From positions 1-64,000 of the forward strand of contig NZ_JACAIS010000015.1 in assembly GCF_030325625.1 (NCBI RefSeq): 64,000 nt of DNA. Direction: 5' to 3'. The translations under genes and the position numbers were made by a program. How positions within the stretch are numbered: the stretch's first letter is position 1; each line of letters starts with the position of its first letter. The notes below the pieces were generated by a model, which saw nothing but the letters and a program-made list of their open reading frames with translations, was not told the DNA's origin and did not search any database. Of this stretch, positions 24,611-31,008 are shown one piece after another. Source of the DNA: Sphingobacterium sp. N143 (lineage in GTDB: Bacteria; Bacteroidota; Bacteroidia; Sphingobacteriales; Sphingobacteriaceae).

Positions 24611-25381
24611 ATGCCCATAATTCCTATTCTTATTGTAGAAGACTATCTGCCCGATGCGGATAGATTAAAGGAGCTGTTGCGACAGACTGCTTTGGATCTG
24701 ATTATTGATATGGCACATTCCCAAGAGGAGGCCTTAGAAAAGATAAGATTGATAAACTATGATATTATCTTTATGGATGTCGTATTGGGCGGGGCAAATA
24801 AGGCACATAGCTTTAATGGAATGGATCTGTATGAAGCGATAGATCCCAAGAAAAAGCCCGAAGTTGTATTCGTGACAGAGCATGAGTCATTTTCTTTGCG
24901 TTCTTATAATTTGAATGCATCAGATTTTATGCACAAGCCCGCGACTTATCCAAAGGTATGCCGGGCGCTTAACAATGCCTTTTTACGCTTGGCAGTGCCT
25001 ATCAATATCAAATGCATCCCGGAGCCCGAATCCGCATTTATAGAAATGTCGGACAGGATCTGCTATAAAGTACAGTTCTGTGATGTGTATTTTATACAAA
25101 AGGTAAAAGGTGATAATGAAGTGGTTTTTTTCGAAAGAAATACGGAAATAGATCAGGAAGGATACCCAAGGCCAAGAAAAGCAAGAAAAACGATCAAGGA
25201 GGTCCTTTCCTTTTTGCCGAAAAGTAGCTTTCTACAGGTCGACCAGTCCAATATTGTTAATATCGATTTTATTAAATCGATAAAAGGTGACCTGATCACC
25301 ATGATCGAAGGGCCACAGAAGAAATTCAAGGTGACACGCAATTTTATAAAAGAGCTGCGGGAAAAACTTCATATCTGCTGA
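24611..25381 (+). CDS. LytTR-family response regulator
   Basis: A 256-residue regulator. The receiver domain (about 5-125) has the acidic pocket ED (10-11), the phosphoacceptor Asp56 in IIFMDVVLG, and the conserved Lys in FMHKPATYP. The LytTR DNA-binding domain (about 150-254) includes YFIQKVKGDNEVVFFE and SFLQVDQSNIVNIDFIKSI. It pairs with the sensor kinase 22 bp upstream. Regulators of this class often control peptide signalling or surface functions. Its target could be the neighbouring peptide genes, but no LytTR binding repeats were identified. Confidence 0.9.
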   Translation: MPIIPILIVEDYLPDADRLKELLRQTALDLIIDMAHSQEEALEKIRLINYDIIFMDVVLGGANKAHSFNGMDLYEAIDPKKKPEVVFVTEHESFSLRSYNLNASDFMHKPATYPKVCRALNNAFLRLAVPINIKCIPEPESAFIEMSDRICYKVQFCDVYFIQKVKGDNEVVFFERNTEIDQEGYPRPRKARKTIKEVLSFLPKSSFLQVDQSNIVNIDFIKSIKGDLITMIEGPQKKFKVTRNFIKELREKLHIC

Positions 25382-25451
25382 TCGCAACAATAACCCATAA
25401 CGTACATAACCTCCATAACACTAGAATAAATTATAAACTCAACATAAAATT

Positions 25452-25730
25452 ATGGAAAATTTCTTTGAAGAAGTAAGATCAGAACTTCGGGCCTTGGTGC
25501 AGGCCGTTCAGGTCATCGCAGCCGAAGCGAAAAGGTTAAGTCAGCATTATCTGGATGCAACTTCCGAATTAATGGACAATACAGATATAAAGACCTTTCT
25601 CAAGATTAGGGATACCAAATTGGGAGAGCTAAAGTCGATATTGCCGATCTATAATTTAGAGGGCAAAGATTTTTATTTTAAAAACGAGGTCATCGCTTAT
25701 ATAAAGGCAAGCCCTAAAAAGAAAAAATAG
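25452..25730 (+). CDS. Small HTH-like (excisionase-type) protein
   Basis: A 92-residue protein. The first 40 residues form a helix with coiled-coil character (EEVRSELRALVQAVQVIAAEA). Residues 41-90 (LMDNTDIKTFLKIRDTKLGELKSI, then DFYFKNEVIAYI) follow the outline of the MerR/excisionase-like HTH common in small Bacteroidota proteins, though the motif is degenerate. Located after the LytTR gene and before a phage-like gene group, it could belong to either. Terminator-like hairpin follows at 25755. Confidence 0.6.
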   Translation: MENFFEEVRSELRALVQAVQVIAAEAKRLSQHYLDATSELMDNTDIKTFLKIRDTKLGELKSILPIYNLEGKDFYFKNEVIAYIKASPKKKK

Positions 25731-25754
25731 ACCAATATCGTCTTGCCCAGGTAT

Positions 25755-25777
25755 GAAATGCCATAGCTGGGCATTTC
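25755..25777 (+). terminator. Terminator-like hairpin after the HTH-like gene
   Basis: GAAATGCC (25755-25762) and GGCATTTC (25770-25777) form a perfect 8-bp stem with a 7-nt loop, followed by TTCCTC. An overlapping GCCCAG/CTGGGC pairing offers an alternative stem. T-run weak. Confidence 0.5.
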
Positions 25778-25878
25778 TTCCTCGCATACTACCCCGGAAC
25801 AAGGAGCTTACTAGCTTGACCCAATAATCTTCCTTCCTGAGTACTTGTTAAGAACAAGGACAAAGCAAGCACACCTAC

Positions 25879-25899
25879 TTTTTGCTGCAGAAGCAAAAA
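25879..25899. repeat. Perfect 8-bp palindrome upstream of the 10-bp repeat array
   Basis: TTTTTGCT (25879-25886) and AGCAAAAA (25892-25899) are exact complements around GCAGA. It could be an operator or a T-rich hairpin. It lies 8 bp before the array at 25907. Confidence 0.5.
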
Positions 25900-25906
25900 A
25901 CCATAT

Positions 25907-25956
25907 CAACGTTTTTAACCGTTTTTCAGCGCTATTCAGCGCATTTCACCGCTGAT
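25907..25956 (+). repeat. Five degenerate tandem 10-bp units (consensus CAnCGyttTT)
   Basis: The units are CAACGTTTTT, AACCGTTTTT, CAGCGCTATT, CAGCGCATTT and CACCGCTGAT. A at position 2, C at 4 and G at 5 are invariant, and the end is T-rich. The 10-bp period places every unit on one face of the helix. The array ends 12 bp before the -33 element of the promoter at 25968, a position suited to an activator or a curved-DNA element. Confidence 0.65.
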
Positions 25957-25967
25957 TTCCAAGGCTA

Positions 25968-25998
25968 TTGACAACGGCGATTTTCAGGGCCATATTTG
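25968..25998 (+). promoter_or_regulatory. Promoter TTG-N20-CATATTTG for the lysis-like gene group
   Basis: TTG (25968-25970) and CATATTTG (25991-25998) are 20 bp apart; the -7 element has one mismatch to TAnnTTTG. Transcription from about 26005 would leave a 65-nt leader before the gene at 26072. Confidence 0.5.
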
Positions 25999-26071
25999 TA
26001 CTGTCAACGCAATCAAGGGCGCCCATTGCATTGATGTTCAATAGATTTTTTAATTCTTAAAAAATAACAAA

Positions 26072-26653
26072 ATGGCTAAATCAAGAGACAATGTCATCAT
26101 GCAGGGAGCATCGGGAACAATTGGTAGGATGCTCGTATTTCGTCAACGCGGCGATCAGACAATTATTGCCCGCAGGCCTAAAAAAATGGAAAATGGACGG
26201 GTGCCAACGGACAAACAGATCGCAGTTCAGAACAGATTTATGGATGCTTCATTGTACGCTCGGACGGCGATTCTGGATCCGGACTTAAAAGCAGCCTATC
26301 AGGCTAAGGCAAATATAAACCAGAGCGCTTATAATGTGGCTTTTAAAGATTTCTTTACGGCGCCTGTGATCCGGCGCTGGGACGATAGCGGTTACCAGGG
26401 AAATGCGGTGGATCAGATCACATTGATGGTCAAGGATGTGATGGCGGTGGTCAAGGTACAAGTACAGATCTTGGATCAGAACGATACAGTGATAGAGACC
26501 GGACTGGCGCAGGACATGGATGGCATAGGGGTGTCCTGGATGTACCAGGTGCAGGAGGATAATCCGGGTTTTGAACAGGCTAAATACCGGGTGACGCTCA
26601 CGGATACCCCTGGGCATGAGTATACCTATGAACTGGCCTATGGAAATCTGTAG
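26072..26653 (+). CDS. Uncharacterised protein, first gene of a phage-like group
   Basis: A 193-residue soluble protein. The N-terminus MAKSRDNVIMQGASGTIGRM followed by LVFRQRGDQTIIARRPKK is reminiscent of a family of short Bacteroidota proteins of unknown role (DUF6266-like N-termini), but I am not sure of the assignment. The second half (about 95-193) is beta-rich and ends YTYELAYGNL, like a small Ig- or fibronectin-type domain. No signal peptide. It is followed after 3 bp by the DUF5675 gene. A structural role in a phage-derived or secreted particle is possible but unproven. Confidence 0.65.
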   Translation: MAKSRDNVIMQGASGTIGRMLVFRQRGDQTIIARRPKKMENGRVPTDKQIAVQNRFMDASLYARTAILDPDLKAAYQAKANINQSAYNVAFKDFFTAPVIRRWDDSGYQGNAVDQITLMVKDVMAVVKVQVQILDQNDTVIETGLAQDMDGIGVSWMYQVQEDNPGFEQAKYRVTLTDTPGHEYTYELAYGNL

Positions 26654-26656
26654 CAT

Positions 26657-27160
26657 ATGGAACTGACACTCAAACGTGTTCGACAGGGGAAAAATAGTAC
26701 CCTGTCCGAACTTTATGTGGATGGAATCTTCCAGTGTTATGGGCTTGAAGACCGTATTCAAGAGGTGAAGGTAAAAGGCAAGACCGCCATCCCTTGTGGT
26801 ACCTATACCTTGCGGTTGAATGTTTGGGGTGGCATGAATACAGCTTATAAAAAGCGTTTCCCCGATCTTCATCAGGGTATGATTGAAGTCATGGGGATAC
26901 CTAATTTCAGTAACGTATACATTCATATTGGCAATACCCACGAAGATACGGATGGTTGTCTTTTGGTGGGAACTTATTTCCATCAAAATAAACAACAGGA
27001 CGATTTTGAGGTATACCAATCTACGGAAGCTTATCAGGAATTGTATAAAACAATTATTGAAAAGGTGAAGGATCAGCATGCTACGCTGACCATCGTACAT
27101 CAGTTTATACATGAAAAACAAACCGAGCATAGCGCGCTCATGAAAAAAGAATTCAAATGA
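26657..27160 (+). CDS. DUF5675-family protein (phage-associated, L,D-transpeptidase-like pattern)
   Basis: A 167-residue protein matching my knowledge of DUF5675: an N-terminal MELTLKRV...GKNSTLSELYVDG, then CYGLEDR, KVKGKTAIPCGTYTLRLN, VYIHIGNTHEDTDGCLLVG. The conserved His and Cys in HIGNT..DGCLLVG resemble the active-site arrangement of YkuD-type L,D-transpeptidases, and the family often sits in prophage lysis regions, suggesting peptidoglycan processing. Its stop overlaps the next start in ATGA fashion. No export signal is visible, as in many endolysin-like proteins that rely on a holin. Confidence 0.8.
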   Translation: MELTLKRVRQGKNSTLSELYVDGIFQCYGLEDRIQEVKVKGKTAIPCGTYTLRLNVWGGMNTAYKKRFPDLHQGMIEVMGIPNFSNVYIHIGNTHEDTDGCLLVGTYFHQNKQQDDFEVYQSTEAYQELYKTIIEKVKDQHATLTIVHQFIHEKQTEHSALMKKEFK

Positions 27161-27438
27161 AAAAAATCATCAATAAAATCGGAAAGGTGTTACAGGTGAT
27201 CTTGGTAGCACCTGTAAAATTGCCAAATAAGGCTTTGAATGTGGTCAGGTATATCGCCCTTGGACTGGGGATTGTTGAATCGGTTATTGGAGATCATGAT
27301 GAGGCAGCGGTTGACCCTGAAAAGGGAGCCATACCCTCGGGCAAACCGGAGGAAAGAAAAACGGCAGCCTCGTTAGATCCTAAACGTTCAGCGGCGAATG
27401 AGATGCCGAAGAAAGGAGGGGGTGATGCGGTTCAGTGA
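27157..27438 (+). CDS. Small membrane-associated protein of the lysis-like group
   Basis: A 93-residue protein whose first 46 residues contain a basic amphipathic start (MKKIINKIGKVLQVILVAPV) and a hydrophobic stretch (NVVRYIALGLGIVESVIG), followed by a charged, proline- and glycine-containing tail. It overlaps the DUF5675 gene by 4 bp at its start and the holin-like gene by 14 bp at its end. I do not recognise the family. Operon position suggests an accessory lysis or membrane-permeabilising role. Confidence 0.6.
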   Translation: MKKIINKIGKVLQVILVAPVKLPNKALNVVRYIALGLGIVESVIGDHDEAAVDPEKGAIPSGKPEERKTAASLDPKRSAANEMPKKGGGDAVQ

Positions 27439-27592
27439 TGTTAAACTCTCGGCAATCGGTGGAACTATTTGTGGCCTCTGGGCATCTTTTTCAGTGGGAG
27501 ATCTGCTGTATGTTGCCCTGACCGCACTAATAGGGACACTCGTCAGTTTCCTGTTGAGTCGGCTTTTAAATCGCCTGTTCAAGCATAAGTAA
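27425..27592 (+). CDS. Small two-helix membrane protein, holin-like
   Basis: The ATG at 27425 is chosen because it follows an unusually strong purine-rich site (AAAGGAGGGGG) within the end of the preceding gene; an in-frame upstream start at 27398 would add nine residues. The 55-residue product has two hydrophobic segments (about 8-25 and 28-46) and a basic C-terminus RLLNRLFKHK, a holin-like design. Together with the DUF5675 protein it suggests a holin/endolysin-type pair. A terminator follows directly. Confidence 0.6.
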   Translation: MRFSDVKLSAIGGTICGLWASFSVGDLLYVALTALIGTLVSFLLSRLLNRLFKHK

Positions 27593-27598
27593 AGGAGA

Positions 27599-27626
27599 GG
27601 CATCTGCGTGAGCAGGTGCCTTGTTT
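27599..27626 (+). terminator. Terminator of the lysis-like operon
   Basis: GGCATCTGC (27599-27607), GTGA loop and GCAGGTGCC (27612-27620) form a 9-bp stem, followed by TTGTTT. It starts 6 bp after the last stop codon. Confidence 0.75.
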
Positions 27627-27716
27627 CTATTCAGGTGCTGAATAGAAAAGGAACTGACTTATCTAATGCTTTTCTTCGCTAAATGGAATTGAAGTTTGAG
27701 GGTGCTATGATAGGAA

Positions 27717-27750
27717 TAAAAAAGCGGCTTAATTTGAATTAAGCCGCTTG
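27717..27750 (-). terminator. Terminator of the fimbrillin-like lipoprotein gene
   Basis: AAGCGGCTTAA (27723-27733) and TTAAGCCGCTT (27740-27750) form a perfect 11-bp stem. On the minus strand it is followed by a T-run, so it terminates the gene ending at 27786. Confidence 0.85.
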
Positions 27751-27785
27751 TATATGAGGGTTTTAAAGACTAAAGCGTCCAAATA

Positions 27786-29738
27786 TTAGTTTGCACGTAC
27801 ACAACGAACGTTTTTGAATGAAGTACTTAGTACATTGGCTCCCAAAACGTTTACGCCATTTAGTAGTTCACCTGTATTATTAGCCATGTGGAATCTGTTA
27901 CCTAATCCTAGTAAAGAGAAAGACCGACCAGCATTTCCGTTATAGGCCCAGGTTCCTGTACCTGCTAAACCAAGGATATCGGCACCTTGTTCATTAGTCC
28001 ACAATGCAGTTGTTTTGCCATAGCTATCCAAAAGTGGGATATTTAGATTGACTACTTGGAAATTTGAAATATCCACACTAATGTCGTTAAGCCCTAAATT
28101 GGCTAAGCCGCCATTGCCTAGTAATGGTAATACATTCACATTGGAGATCTGACCATTATAATAGAAACGCAAACGGTTTGAAGCATTGTCCACATCTCCA
28201 AAAGCATTTGATGATCCCGCTGCTGGAGCCCCATTAGCGCCTGATGCGAGAGTATATTGGCCATAATTAAAAGGAGAACTTGGAGCAAGTGACGAGTTTG
28301 GTGCTTGTGTATTTACAAGGACTGAAGTGGCGTTACCTAATAAGTTTGTAATGATGTTTACAAGACCTGTCAAGCCGGTAGCGTCAACTACTTGTCCCAG
28401 TCCGCCTAATGCACCTGTAAGTTCATCGGCTTTGATATCTCCACGTACCATACCGGCGAAATCAGCTTTTGCTGGTTGCTTCCAAAGGCCTGCTGGATAT
28501 ACTAATGCACAAGGATCTCCATTGTTTGTAGTTGTGGTAGCAAATTGACCTGGAACTATACTTCCGAAGGCAAAATAACCATTGGCTTTTCCGGTTTGTG
28601 TATTGTTGGCATAGAATGCATAATTACGGCCATTGCCATTATTGCCTCTGTAATAAAGGTTGGAACGGCCCCATTTAACCTGATGACCGTTATAATTGGT
28701 CACCAAAGGAGATTCAACCACATTCAATAATAAGTGATGGCTTTTGCCAATTTCTGGAGTAACTTGGAAGTCAAAGTCTGTTGCATTAGAAAAATACGTA
28801 CGAGGAACATTTCCATCCGCGTGACTAATAGCCAAGTTTTGCAGTTGCACTTTAATCGCAGTCTGTGCAGCAGTTGAAGCGGTATAAACATATGCGATTT
28901 TCGCATCATTATAAGCTGGATCTACATTGACGAAATCCGTATAGCTCAAGGTTGGTGTGAAAGCTGCTCCAGGAGTTACAGTACCATCCATCAAATTGAT
29001 GTCACCAGAAGCTAATTGTAAACCAGATACATTAACCGTTGGGGTACCTGTGATATTACCAAATACACCAATTGTATTCAACTCAATACCGATGCGTGAA
29101 AAGGCATGGTTGAAAAGAATACTGATATTAGAATCACTGGCTAGATTAACTGTACCTTTTGCATACAGAACATCTTTGTTTTGTGGTAGGGTAATTGTGT
29201 TATTGGCTGGATTTTCTGTAGGTTGGTCATCAGCAGTATTATAAGATAATGCGACCCAAGTATAGGTTGTAGCAGGATCTAGACCGTCGATAGTTCCATC
29301 AGTACCCGCTTGAAATACTTTTGACGTAACCAATGTATTTCCTGAGTAGATGTATACCACATATTTAACATCTTGTGCAATATTCTCTGTCGTTCCTGGG
29401 GTGGCATCAGCAGCCAATCCATTGGTGCGTTTTACGCTCGAGATATTACTGCTGCTTACTGGGACTGTATTGTCAGTTGAAACTGCCATATCCACGTCAG
29501 CAAAAGAATAAATTTTGCTTTTGTTTGCCGTTTTACTGGTTGAGGAGAGGCCGGCGCGTTTTACGCCTGAATCAGCATTCTCATTTTTGATACCACTGAC
29601 CGAAAAAGTAAGCTTATCTCCCTTTTGTTGAGTAACTTCAGTTTTATCTTTAGAGCAACTCGTTATTAATGCGCCGGGAAGTGCTAGCAAGGCCATAGCA
29701 ATAACCCAATTAGCCCCTTTTGTTCTATTGAATCTCAT
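27786..29738 (-). CDS. Fimbrillin-like lipoprotein with FISUMP-like C-terminus (cassette 1)
   Basis: A 650-residue exported lipoprotein. The signal ends LALPGALITSC (Cys28). The middle (about 120-340) is beta-rich with fimbrillin traits (YVVYIYSGNTLVTSK, TVNLASDSNISILFNHAFSRIGIELN), as in Mfa/FimA-type surface proteins of Bacteroidota. From about 350 (GHQVKWGRSNLYYRG) to the end it follows the FISUMP-like outline with GDPCALVYPAGLWKQPAKADF and a terminal RCVRAN. The protein at 31009-32589 shares this architecture. It is directly downstream of the 55-residue peptide gene on the same strand. Likely surface-exposed; a pilus or adhesin role is inferred. Confidence 0.78.
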   Translation of the reverse strand: MRFNRTKGANWVIAMALLALPGALITSCSKDKTEVTQQKGDKLTFSVSGIKNENADSGVKRAGLSSTSKTANKSKIYSFADVDMAVSTDNTVPVSSSNISSVKRTNGLAADATPGTTENIAQDVKYVVYIYSGNTLVTSKVFQAGTDGTIDGLDPATTYTWVALSYNTADDQPTENPANNTITLPQNKDVLYAKGTVNLASDSNISILFNHAFSRIGIELNTIGVFGNITGTPTVNVSGLQLASGDINLMDGTVTPGAAFTPTLSYTDFVNVDPAYNDAKIAYVYTASTAAQTAIKVQLQNLAISHADGNVPRTYFSNATDFDFQVTPEIGKSHHLLLNVVESPLVTNYNGHQVKWGRSNLYYRGNNGNGRNYAFYANNTQTGKANGYFAFGSIVPGQFATTTTNNGDPCALVYPAGLWKQPAKADFAGMVRGDIKADELTGALGGLGQVVDATGLTGLVNIITNLLGNATSVLVNTQAPNSSLAPSSPFNYGQYTLASGANGAPAAGSSNAFGDVDNASNRLRFYYNGQISNVNVLPLLGNGGLANLGLNDISVDISNFQVVNLNIPLLDSYGKTTALWTNEQGADILGLAGTGTWAYNGNAGRSFSLLGLGNRFHMANNTGELLNGVNVLGANVLSTSFKNVRCVRAN

Positions 29739-29777
29739 TTTAATACTTTTTACGTTGATTAATAATTAGACAAAATG

Positions 29778-29945
29778 TTAAGATGCATCACCATTCATGG
29801 TTTCATCTGTTCCAGCTCCCCAGCCTTGTGATTGTGGTGTAGCAACACCACCACCTTGTGATCCTGCAGCAATGCCTTGCTCTAATTCTACTACGTTCTC
29901 TTTGATGGAAGGAGAAACGTACACTTTTTTTGCGTTCTTATTCAT
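29778..29945 (-). CDS. 55-residue peptide with VELE-x2-IAAGS motif (cassette 1)
   Basis: The frame encodes MNKNAKKVYVSPSIKENV, then VELEQGIAAGS (residues 19-29) and a glycine-, glutamine- and serine-rich tail with one Trp. The peptide at 30803-30964 shares Y-x-SP-[ST]-[IV], VELE and IAAGS in the same order and spacing. The motif resembles double-glycine-type leaders (Ile at -4, Ala-Gly at -2/-1), which would leave a 27-residue core starting at Ser29 if cleaved after Gly28. There is no signal peptide. It precedes the lipoprotein gene by 39 bp. Function unknown. Confidence 0.7.
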   Translation of the reverse strand: MNKNAKKVYVSPSIKENVVELEQGIAAGSQGGGVATPQSQGWGAGTDETMNGDAS

Positions 29946-30480
29946 GATAATATTATTTGGATAATTAACGTCGTTTCACGACGCTTGATTTAAAATAATG
30001 GACAATTAATAACTAATGTTAAATTTATATTGCGTAATTAGTTTAGTGATAGTCGCTAAATGCTTGCTCAGCAAATATGACATTCACTTAAAACTAAATT
30101 TTAACCTAATTACTTTTTTTTAAACTGTTTAAATCTATATTGTTTTTAATACATTTATGATACGGCTCACAACACTTTTCTCAGTTGGCATTGTAATATT
30201 ACGACTAAATATCAACTTGTGCAAAAAAAAATGTTAAAAATTTTATTTTGATATTTTTTGCAGTATAGAAAAATTGATTTCTTATTATTTCATAAAACTA
30301 TTTTATTGTGTTAATTCAGTATTATTAATATGTAAAAATTGGCCTAAATTGGCTCTTTTGTAATCGGCTAATTGTGCTGTACTTTAATTGGAACAAATTA
30401 ATTTATTTTTTGTTTTTGCTGATTCGTAATATTTTAATTTGGTCATTTATTTTTTCTTAATTAACATGTTTGAACATGTA

Positions 30481-30625
30481 CAAGCGGTATGCCCTATGAG
30501 CTGTTTGTTACCTGCCTAGACCGACCCTATGCCTGATTATTTTACAACTTGTAGAAAACCGTATTCATTATAGCGGAGACAGCTCATGTAAAGGAGGTTT
30601 GTAGAGCCTCCACTACAAGAAAAGA
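30481..30625. ncRNA. Possible small structured RNA or regulatory element
   Basis: Within very AT-rich flanks this block has nested complementary segments: GAGCTGT (from 30498) with ACAGCTC (from 30579), CTTGTAG (from 30548) with CTACAAG (from 30613), TTGTAG with CTACAA, and GGAGG with CCTCC. Several of these exclude one another, suggesting alternative folds. No promoter was assigned and the strand is unknown. It ends before the promoter at 30643, so it is not the leader of the downstream peptide. Confidence 0.3.
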
Positions 30626-30642
30626 ATCATCGTATTTAAAAG

Positions 30643-30673
30643 TTGTTTATGCATCTTAATGTGTTTACTTTTG
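30643..30673 (+). promoter_or_regulatory. Canonical Bacteroidota promoter TTG-N20-TACTTTTG for cassette 2
   Basis: TTG (30643-30645) and TACTTTTG (30666-30673) are exactly 20 bp apart and the -7 element matches TAnnTTTG. The expected start near 30680 gives a leader of about 120 nt before the peptide ATG at 30803. Confidence 0.7.
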
Positions 30674-30802
30674 CAGCACTTCAAAGGGAAAGGTTCATCT
30701 TATTTTCGTTATAAATGCTTGTTTATAAAGAAGATATTGGTTAATCCTTAATAGTGTGTTTTATACACTTTGTAAACGTTGTTTAACGATTTAAAAATAA
30801 AA

Positions 30803-30964
30803 ATGAAAGCAAACAAAGCAAAATTAATGGATGTAAAGGGCAAATTGCCTTATGAGTCACCAACTGTGAACAAACAACATGTTGAATTGGAATATAGTAT
30901 TGCTGCTGGCTCTGTGAACGAATCATGGAATACAGAAACACAAGGTCAAGACTTGGAGTGGTAA
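30803..30964 (+). CDS. 53-residue peptide with VELE-x2-IAAGS motif (cassette 2)
   Basis: The ATG at 30803 is chosen over an upstream in-frame start at 30779 because it follows an A-rich leader and matches the partner peptide in length. The product is lysine-rich at its start (MKANKAKLMDVKGK), then YESPTVNKQH, VELEYSIAAGS (27-37) and an acidic tail ending QGQDLEW. The alignment with the peptide at 29778-29945 is strong through Gly36/Ser37 and absent after it, a leader/core pattern. It is followed 44 bp later by a fimbrillin-like lipoprotein gene, as in cassette 1. Confidence 0.72.
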   Translation: MKANKAKLMDVKGKLPYESPTVNKQHVELEYSIAAGSVNESWNTETQGQDLEW

Positions 30965-31008
30965 GATAATCCGGATTTAATTAATTAGTAGTATAAACAA
31001 TTATTTCT

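Larger units (their letters stand above)
29946..30802. other. AT-rich 857-bp region between two divergent peptide cassettes
   Basis: No gene is evident. It separates the divergent cassettes. It holds a 6-bp hairpin CGTCGT/ACGACG (29969-29983) in the leader of the minus-strand peptide, a dyad ACATGTT-TG-AACATGT (30464-30479), a structured GC-richer block (30481-30625) and a canonical plus-strand promoter (30643-30673). A short CGTT/AACG hairpin lies just before the plus-strand peptide start (30777-30788). No perfect promoter was found for the minus strand. Confidence 0.6.

Noticed and set aside
25907-25956. CRISPR array or microsatellite
   Set aside because: The 10-bp units are degenerate, have no spacers and are too short for CRISPR; they do not form a perfect slippage repeat.
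26285-27130. A 281-codon minus-strand open frame opposite the DUF5675 and first lysis-group genes
   Set aside because: It covers two better supported plus-strand genes and contains low-complexity histidine/isoleucine-rich sequence typical of an antisense shadow.
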